From Paraburkholderia kururiensis (GTDB taxonomy: Bacteria > Pseudomonadota > Gammaproteobacteria > Burkholderiales > Burkholderiaceae), in contig NZ_CP139965.1 in assembly GCF_034424375.1 (NCBI RefSeq), forward strand, positions 806,001 through 870,000: a stretch of 64,000 bases of DNA. Direction: 5' to 3'. The notes beneath the pieces were generated by a model. It had not been told where the DNA came from, did no database searches, and worked only from the letters and a program-made list of their open reading frames with translations. Below are positions 58,816 to 64,000 of this stretch, in pieces. Numbering within the stretch: the stretch's first letter is position 1; the number at the start of each line of letters is the position of its first letter. A program made the position numbers and the translations under genes.

Positions 58816-59919
58816 TCACACGCCGGCCAGTTTCAGGCGATTCGCATGCGTGCGAATCACGGCGAGCGGATCTTCTGCATACGCGCCGCGCACGCCGAGC
58901 AACTGGTTGATCTCGTCGAGGTGATTCCACTTGTAGCTCGTGCTCAGTACGCTGCCATACAGCGAACTGCACATCGAGACGAGGCCGTCGTTCGGACCTG
59001 AATTGCGGTTCATCATCACGGTGCCCGTGCCGAGCAGAACGAGCGTGGAGGGGTCGAGCGCATTGGCTGGATCGACCAGCGGGATCGTGCTCGTGTCGCG
59101 TGTGGCGGTTGCGCCGAACAACGAGCCGACAGGCTGAACCGCAGTGCCCGCCCACGAATACAGCAGGTGCGTGTTGCCGCCCACCGTCTCCGTAGGTGCG
59201 CCTGTGCGGCATGACCCTGGTGCGCCCAGCCCGGCGCTGGGGTACTGTGCGTTGAACGCGGCGGCGCTGGTGGTGGTGAGCGTGTTGAGCGCGGCCAACG
59301 CGTCCTGATTCGAGTTGTTGGTGCTGTTCGTGAGCGTGCCGAAGAGGTTGAAGAACTGTGCGGCGGCAACGCTCGAGAGGCCCGTGGGGTCGGTGGCCAG
59401 CAAGTCCTTTACGAAGTCAGCGAACTCCGAGCCACGATGCGGCGTACCGATAGTCGTCACGGACGCGACGAGCTCCGGCGCAACCGCCGCGACATAACGC
59501 GACGTGAGTCCGCCCTGGCTGTGGCCGATCAGATTGACCTTGCTTGCGCCCGTTACGGCGAGCACCTGCTTCACGTAGGCCAGCAGCTGTTCGCCGCGTC
59601 CGTTGGGGCCTGTGTCGCTCTGGAAGCCCGACAGATTGGCGACGTAGACTGTGGCGCCACGGCTTTGCAGGTCTTGCTGCACGCCGTACCAGTAATCCAG
59701 CACGCCGAGGTATTTGTCCGTGCCGGAGAGACCGTGCACGAGGATGATGGGATAGCGTGTGGTCGCGTAGTCGCTGGTGGGGGCGGTCTGGGCGTGTACC
59801 GGCGGGGTGGCGCTGACGGTGATCAGCGCCGACCATCCTGCGAGCGAGGCTGCGGTTACCGCCCATGCAACGGCGCGCGCGGCGACTCGGGAACGTGCCA
59901 AACGTAGTGAACGCTTCAT
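58816..59919 (-). CDS. lipA: triacylglycerol lipase, family I.2
   Basis: Secreted lipase that hydrolyses triacylglycerols; 367 residues including a long signal peptide (cleavage likely after VHA at 43). It has the oxyanion-side RYPIILVHGLSGTDKYLG, the nucleophile GHSQGG (S134), the acid Asp in GPNDGLVSMCSSLYG and the His in SYKWNHLDEINQLLG. The Cys pair of family I.2 (SCRTGAP and SMCSS) should form the disulfide, and the Ca-binding Asp lies near the His region. GGAGAGAG lies about nine bases before ATG 59919. It is followed directly by its foldase gene. Confidence 0.93.
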   Translation of the reverse strand: MKRSLRLARSRVAARAVAWAVTAASLAGWSALITVSATPPVHAQTAPTSDYATTRYPIILVHGLSGTDKYLGVLDYWYGVQQDLQSRGATVYVANLSGFQSDTGPNGRGEQLLAYVKQVLAVTGASKVNLIGHSQGGLTSRYVAAVAPELVASVTTIGTPHRGSEFADFVKDLLATDPTGLSSVAAAQFFNLFGTLTNSTNNSNQDALAALNTLTTTSAAAFNAQYPSAGLGAPGSCRTGAPTETVGGNTHLLYSWAGTAVQPVGSLFGATATRDTSTIPLVDPANALDPSTLVLLGTGTVMMNRNSGPNDGLVSMCSSLYGSVLSTSYKWNHLDEINQLLGVRGAYAEDPLAVIRTHANRLKLAGV

Positions 59920-60178
59920 GTTTTGTCTCTCTCCATTTTCGATTTGTTGTTCGACCGGCGAGGCTTCGTACCGCACTACCCCATGCCGATGGATGAAAGC
60001 GGAGCATAGTGTATGTGCCTTGCAATAGCGCAGTACATCTAACGAAATTGGCGCGATTAGACGAGAGGCACTAGTTGGCCGCAGCACTTCGCGGCAGTGC
60101 ACAGCGATGCGGCTTTCGCGCTTCGTGTGCACCTTCTCTCGTGGCTAACCCTTGGCACCGCGCAATAAAGGAGTTCTC

Positions 60179-60610
60179 ATGCAAGTCGATATCGACCAGG
60201 CCCACGCCAACGCATCGCTCGTCGTGGTGCATCCCGACAGGGAGATCAGCACGGTGCAGCGGCTGCCTTATTTCGTGGGCCTTTCGGCTGAGACGGCGGG
60301 CACGCGTGCGCTCTCCATGCATCTCGTCGTGGTGCCGCCGGGCGGCCACGCCGAGCCACACGTGCATTGCGGCTACGAAACAGGCATCTACGTGCTGGAG
60401 GGGCGTGTGGAAACGCGTTATGGGCCGGGCTTGCGGCAGTCCGTCATCACGGAGGCGGGGGACTTTCTGTTCGTTCCACCGGGCGTGCCGCATCAGCCGT
60501 TCAATCTGAGCGACACGGCGCCGGCGCGCGCGATCGTTGCGCGCAACCGGCCCGACGAGCAGGAGAAGGTGCTGCCGTACGATCCAGCAAGCGAGAACCC
60601 GGCAGCGTAA
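60179..60610 (+). CDS. cupin domain protein
   Basis: A 143-residue single-domain cupin. The metal-binding core is HAEPHVHCGYETGIYVLEGRVETRYG with the second motif AGDFLFVPPGVPHQPFNL. It resembles small cupins that bind a metal and act on, or sense, a small molecule; no specific role is clear. AAAGGAG lies six bases before ATG 60179. It is convergent with the cytochrome gene, only ten bases apart. Confidence 0.85.
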   Translation: MQVDIDQAHANASLVVVHPDREISTVQRLPYFVGLSAETAGTRALSMHLVVVPPGGHAEPHVHCGYETGIYVLEGRVETRYGPGLRQSVITEAGDFLFVPPGVPHQPFNLSDTAPARAIVARNRPDEQEKVLPYDPASENPAA

Positions 60611-60620
60611 CCACGAAGAG

Positions 60621-61910
60621 TTACCGAAGCTTCGCCACGTCTTTCTCTGTCACCTTCGCAGATGGATTGCCGAAGTGCGCCGTCACGTAATTGGTGAGTG
60701 CCGCGATCTGCGCGTCGTTCAGGTCGGCCGCGAATGCCGGCATGCTGACGTTGTTGCCTGCTGCATTGCGCTGCACACCGTGCAGGATGACCTGGACCAG
60801 GTTGTTCGGATTCGGCGCGCCCACCGTCGAGTTGTGCATCAGCGATGGGTAGTAGCTATCGGGAGAGCCTTCGCCGTGAGCCTGGTGGCACGTCGCGCAA
60901 TTGCCCAGGTAGAGCCGCGCCGGATCGGTCGCGTTGTTGAAGCGGACGCCGCGCAGCGTCGCGACGTCGTCGACAGGTTGGCCCCATGCGTAGCGCGGCT
61001 TCGTGCTGCCGTCGCTCACGGCGGGCACCGTGCGGATGTAGGTGGCCACGGCCTTGACGTCCGCGTCGGTCAGGTGCGAGAAGCTGTGCTCCACGGCTTC
61101 GCCCATCGGCCCCGCGGCCTGGGCGACACCCGGCACGCTGCCCGTGCGCAGGTATTGCGTGAGCTGCGCATCGGTCCATGATCCGATGCCGCTGTTGGCA
61201 TCCGACGTGATGTTGTAGCCGTCCCAGCCAGAAAGTACGGACCCCGAAAGAAAACCGCTGCCCGTTTCGTCCAGTGCTTTCTCCTGCATCGTGACGCCGC
61301 GCGGCGTATGGCACGTGCCGCAGTGAGCGAGACCCTGCACGAGGTACGCGCCGCGATTCCATTCGACGCTCTTGCCGGGCTTCGGCTGATACGGCCCTTC
61401 CTTCAGGAAGACCCAGTTCCACACGGCGAGCGGCCAGCGCATGTTGAGCGGCCACGGAATGTCGCTTGCGCGCTGCGGCTGGTCGATAGGCTGCACGCCG
61501 TGCTCGAAGTAGGCGTAGAGCGCTTTCATGTCGTCGTCGCTGATCTTCGCGTACGAGACGTAGGGCATCGCCGGGTACAGGTTGTGGCCGTCTTTGGCCA
61601 CGCCTTTGCGCACCGCGCGTTCGAAGTCTTCGTACGACCACGTACCGATGCCGGTGTTCTTGTCCGGCGTGATGTTGGTGGAGTAGATCGTGCCGAGCAT
61701 GGGCACCTTGAGCGGCAGGCCGCCCGCGAACGGCTTGCCCTTCGCGGTGGTGTGGCAGGCCATGCAGTCGCCCACCACGGCGAGGTACTCGCCGCGCTTC
61801 ACGAGCGCGGCGTCGCCGCTGGGCGCAGACTCGGCGGAGTCGTCCGCACGCGCCATGCCGGACATCGCCAGGGCGCCCGCCAGCATCAGGAACAGGGTCT
61901 TCTTGAGCAC
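60621..61910 (-). CDS. tri-heme cytochrome c subunit of an FAD sugar dehydrogenase
   Basis: Exported cytochrome with three heme sites (CMACH, CGTCH, CATCH) in a 429-residue protein with a signal peptide (MLKKTLFLMLAGALAMSGMARA). It is the electron-transfer beta subunit of gluconate, sorbitol or glucose dehydrogenases of the GMC type: it takes electrons from the FAD and Fe-S centre of the large subunit to the quinone pool or an oxidase. Sequence around GAYLVQGLAHCGTCHTPRG is conserved with the paralogue at 4.9 kb. It is the third gene after the small and large subunits, which lie immediately upstream. Confidence 0.92.
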   Translation of the reverse strand: MLKKTLFLMLAGALAMSGMARADDSAESAPSGDAALVKRGEYLAVVGDCMACHTTAKGKPFAGGLPLKVPMLGTIYSTNITPDKNTGIGTWSYEDFERAVRKGVAKDGHNLYPAMPYVSYAKISDDDMKALYAYFEHGVQPIDQPQRASDIPWPLNMRWPLAVWNWVFLKEGPYQPKPGKSVEWNRGAYLVQGLAHCGTCHTPRGVTMQEKALDETGSGFLSGSVLSGWDGYNITSDANSGIGSWTDAQLTQYLRTGSVPGVAQAAGPMGEAVEHSFSHLTDADVKAVATYIRTVPAVSDGSTKPRYAWGQPVDDVATLRGVRFNNATDPARLYLGNCATCHQAHGEGSPDSYYPSLMHNSTVGAPNPNNLVQVILHGVQRNAAGNNVSMPAFAADLNDAQIAALTNYVTAHFGNPSAKVTEKDVAKLR

Positions 61911-61911
61911 G

Positions 61912-63522
61912 TCAGACTTCCTTTTTGAGCTGGTCCGCCATGCGCAGCGCGAGCGCCGCGATGGTCAGGGTCACGTTCACGGTGCCGACGGTGGGCATGG
62001 TCGCGCTGCTCGAAACGAACAGGTTCGGGTGATCGAACGTGCGGCAATCCTTGTCCACCACGGAATCGCGTGCGTCGCTGCCCATGATGACGGAGCCGGT
62101 GATGTGGTTGTTCGGCGCGAAGTCGTCGTGGAACTCGACGTCCGTGCCGCCCAGCACCTTCGCCGCGGTGGCGTACACCTCGCGCGTGTGAGCGGCCCCG
62201 CGTTTCACGTAGTCGCCTATGGCGTAGGTGATCTCGGGGCGCGGAATGCCGATGGCGTCCGTTTCCGTGCGGCTCGGCACGATGCGGTTTTCCGGCTGCG
62301 GCAGGATCTCGTGGAAGCAGTCGAACTGCACGTAGCGCGCCGAGCGGTCGCGAATTTGCGCGTCGAGATCGGCGGGCTTCAGCAGCTTCTTCTGGCCGAA
62401 GATCTTCTGCGTTTCCTGGTCGATACGCGAGAGGTTCGACAGGTGGATCTTCTTCGCCGCTTGCTGCGACCGGAATGCGCCGTCGCGAAAACCGATCAGC
62501 GACGTCATTTCCTGCGGCCCGCGTCCGGGCCAGAGCTTTTCGTCCGCATAGAACGACACGCCCGTGCCCGGATGGTCCATCAGGTTGCGGCCCACCATGT
62601 CGGAGCTGTTGCCCACGCCGTTCGGAAAGTCGTGGCTCGTGGACATCAGCATGATCTTCGGCGTTTCGATGCCGTTTGCCGCGAGCACGAAGTACTTGCC
62701 TTCCACACGATGCGAAACGCCCTGCGGGTCCTTGTAGAGCGCCGCGACGATGCGCTTGTTCGGGCCCACTTCGAGCCGGTACACCACGGCGTTATCGATG
62801 AGCTTCGCGCCCGCCATCTCGGCCTTCTCGACGTGCACGATGCCGTTGTACATCGCGCCGATCGGACAGATCGGCATGCAGTTGTTGTTGCCGCAGCAGG
62901 TGGGGCGGCCATCGTAGGGCACGCTGTTGCGCGCGACGGGCTCCGTCACGACGTGATAGGCCGCGTCGTAGGCGTTGAGCTTCGACTTGATGGTGGCCTC
63001 GTTGTACGAGAGCGGCAGCGGCGCCATGGGGTACGGCTCTTTGCGCGGCGAGTAGAGGTCTTCGTCGTTGGGTCCCCACACGCCCAGTTCCTGCTCCGCG
63101 CGGTAGTACCAGGGTTCGAGATCGTCGTACTGGATGGGCCAGTCGCGCGCCACGCCGTAGACCGTCTTCATCTTGAAGTCGTTCGGAATGAAGCGCCAGG
63201 CGGAAGCCGCCCAGTGCCAGGTGGTGCCGCCCACCGCGCGAATGTATTGCGAGTTGAACTTGTGCTCGCCCTTCAGGATGAGATAGTTGTTCGGCGGCCC
63301 ATATTCAGGATGCGGCGCCCACGGCGTGGACGGGTACGGCGCCATGAAGTCCATTTTGTCGAACTGGTTGCGAAAGCGTTCGACAATCTCCCAGCGCGGC
63401 AGCCGCGGCCCGGCTTCGAGCATGATCACCGACTTGCCGGCGAGCGCGAGTTGATGCGCAACGAGCGCTCCGGCCACGCCCGATCCCACCACGACGATAT
63501 CCGCTTGTTGTGTGTCGGCCAT
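61912..63522 (-). CDS. GMC-family FAD dehydrogenase large subunit
   Basis: A 536-residue catalytic subunit that oxidises a sugar or sugar acid. The FAD motif is VVVGSGVAGALVAHQLAL. The Cys cluster C209-C210-N4-C215-x3-C219 (TCCGNNNCMPICP) matches the 3Fe-4S site known for FAD glucose dehydrogenase. The C-terminal FAPNNHITGSVIMG holds the catalytic His, followed by a SATMPTVGTVNVTLTIAALA family signature. It has no signal peptide and is probably exported with the Tat-bearing small subunit. The gene starts three bases after the small subunit's stop and ends one base before the cytochrome start. Substrate not clear. Confidence 0.92.
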   Translation of the reverse strand: MADTQQADIVVVGSGVAGALVAHQLALAGKSVIMLEAGPRLPRWEIVERFRNQFDKMDFMAPYPSTPWAPHPEYGPPNNYLILKGEHKFNSQYIRAVGGTTWHWAASAWRFIPNDFKMKTVYGVARDWPIQYDDLEPWYYRAEQELGVWGPNDEDLYSPRKEPYPMAPLPLSYNEATIKSKLNAYDAAYHVVTEPVARNSVPYDGRPTCCGNNNCMPICPIGAMYNGIVHVEKAEMAGAKLIDNAVVYRLEVGPNKRIVAALYKDPQGVSHRVEGKYFVLAANGIETPKIMLMSTSHDFPNGVGNSSDMVGRNLMDHPGTGVSFYADEKLWPGRGPQEMTSLIGFRDGAFRSQQAAKKIHLSNLSRIDQETQKIFGQKKLLKPADLDAQIRDRSARYVQFDCFHEILPQPENRIVPSRTETDAIGIPRPEITYAIGDYVKRGAAHTREVYATAAKVLGGTDVEFHDDFAPNNHITGSVIMGSDARDSVVDKDCRTFDHPNLFVSSSATMPTVGTVNVTLTIAALALRMADQLKKEV

Positions 63523-63524
63523 GG

Positions 63525-63995
63525 TCAGGATTGCCTCTCGACAGGTTTCGACGCCCAGAAACCGGGCTTGTTGGGGCAGTAGGTGCGAATGACGAGCGTG
63601 TCCGACACGACGCTGAACATCAGCGCCTGCTCGTACGTGACGACCGTGTCGTCTACGACGCCCATGTACCAGGCCGTGAGAATCTTGAGCGCGAGCGCTT
63701 CGTCGTCGGGCTTCAGCGAGCCCGATGCGAGCGCACCCGCAATCTGCGGCACGCGTTGCGCGAGGTCGGGCGTCTTCTTTTGCAGGGCGGCGGCGAGCCG
63801 CGCACCGACGGCGCGGTCCAGGCCGGTCTTGCCGGTGAGTGACTGCGACAGCGTCATGAACGCGTCGAGCGCCTGGCCGCTGTCGGCGCTGCTGGCCGGG
63901 CTTTGTGCAAGCGCTTTCAGCGTGGCGGAGCCCGCGAGGCTCGCGGCGGTCAGCGCGAGCGTGGCTTGCAGCCAATGGCGCCGCGCGTGGGACAC
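63525..63995 (-). CDS. small (gamma) subunit of sugar dehydrogenase, Tat-exported
   Basis: A 156-residue protein (as seen) of the sorbitol/glucose dehydrogenase small-subunit family. The N-terminus ARRHWLQATLALTAASLAG carries a twin-arginine motif and hydrophobic stretch, so it probably chaperones the folded large subunit through the Tat pathway. The core AWYMGVVDDTVVTYEQALMF and the C-terminal TYCPNKPGFWASKP are family landmarks. The start is a GTG at 63995, five bases from the window edge, so the true start could be just outside. Confidence 0.88.
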   Translation of the reverse strand: MSHARRHWLQATLALTAASLAGSATLKALAQSPASSADSGQALDAFMTLSQSLTGKTGLDRAVGARLAAALQKKTPDLAQRVPQIAGALASGSLKPDDEALALKILTAWYMGVVDDTVVTYEQALMFSVVSDTLVIRTYCPNKPGFWASKPVERQS

Positions 63996-64000
63996 GGGCG

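Overview
The window is high-GC DNA from a Burkholderiaceae-type betaproteobacterium, most likely Paraburkholderia, Caballeronia or Trinickia. This is inferred from GC-rich codon use, a family I.2 lipase with its own foldase, a gamma-alpha-beta FAD sugar dehydrogenase, two E. coli-style chemoreceptors and many ATGA/GTGA-overlapped operons. No rRNA, tRNA, insertion sequence, phage gene or CRISPR array was found. About 58 protein genes are called.

Region by region. 0.3-6.4 kb: an alternative heme-copper cytochrome c oxidase operon (subunits II, I, III, a small membrane protein and a tri-heme cytochrome c). Subunit I keeps its metal ligands but has lost the usual proton-channel Glu and Lys. 6.4-15.9 kb: one minus-strand operon of eight glycan genes (GT4, GmhB phosphatase, GT9, carbamoyltransferase, GT2, GT9, GT1, UDP-xylose synthase-type epimerase). 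16.3-21.8 kb: a ThDP enzyme, a very large ABC exporter fused to a degenerate kinase ATPase domain and a split receiver domain, and a YetF/DUF421 membrane protein. 21.9-26.3 kb: GT2, NodT-type outer membrane factor and an EmrB-type MFS pump; the matching EmrA-type adaptor lies apart at 32.3-33.6 kb. 26.3-37.9 kb: a stress-like region with six tiny disordered hydrophilic proteins, three SDRs (one with a Tat-like signal), an EEP nuclease, a PLD-VTT fusion, a ParB-like protein and a DUF336-type protein.

38.1-48.8 kb: an HtrA-like protein with a damaged catalytic triad, a thioredoxin, a chemoreceptor, a TetR-Ohr-esterase unit in which similar palindromes lie in front of each gene, a GarR-type reductase divergent from an XRE-cupin regulator, and a methyltransferase. 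Nine copies of a short repeat (consensus AAGGTGAGSGTTTTCGGGAC), all in one orientation, lie in the intergenic DNA here. 48.9-57.4 kb: an AlkZ/YcaQ-type glycosylase, a glycine-zipper protein, a cNMP-binding flavoprotein without the thioredoxin reductase CxxC, a DedA-rhodanese fusion, an alkyltransferase and a PAS chemoreceptor with a FliA-like promoter. 57.8-64 kb: lipase foldase and lipase, a cupin, and a sugar dehydrogenase operon (cytochrome, GMC and Tat-exported small subunits).

Working together: the two tri-heme cytochromes and the oxidase could form a periplasmic sugar or alcohol oxidation chain, but this is inference. The minus-strand glycan operon probably modifies a cell-surface heptose-containing glycan. 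All starts were chosen by hand from ribosome binding sites and family N-termini, so some may be off by a few codons.
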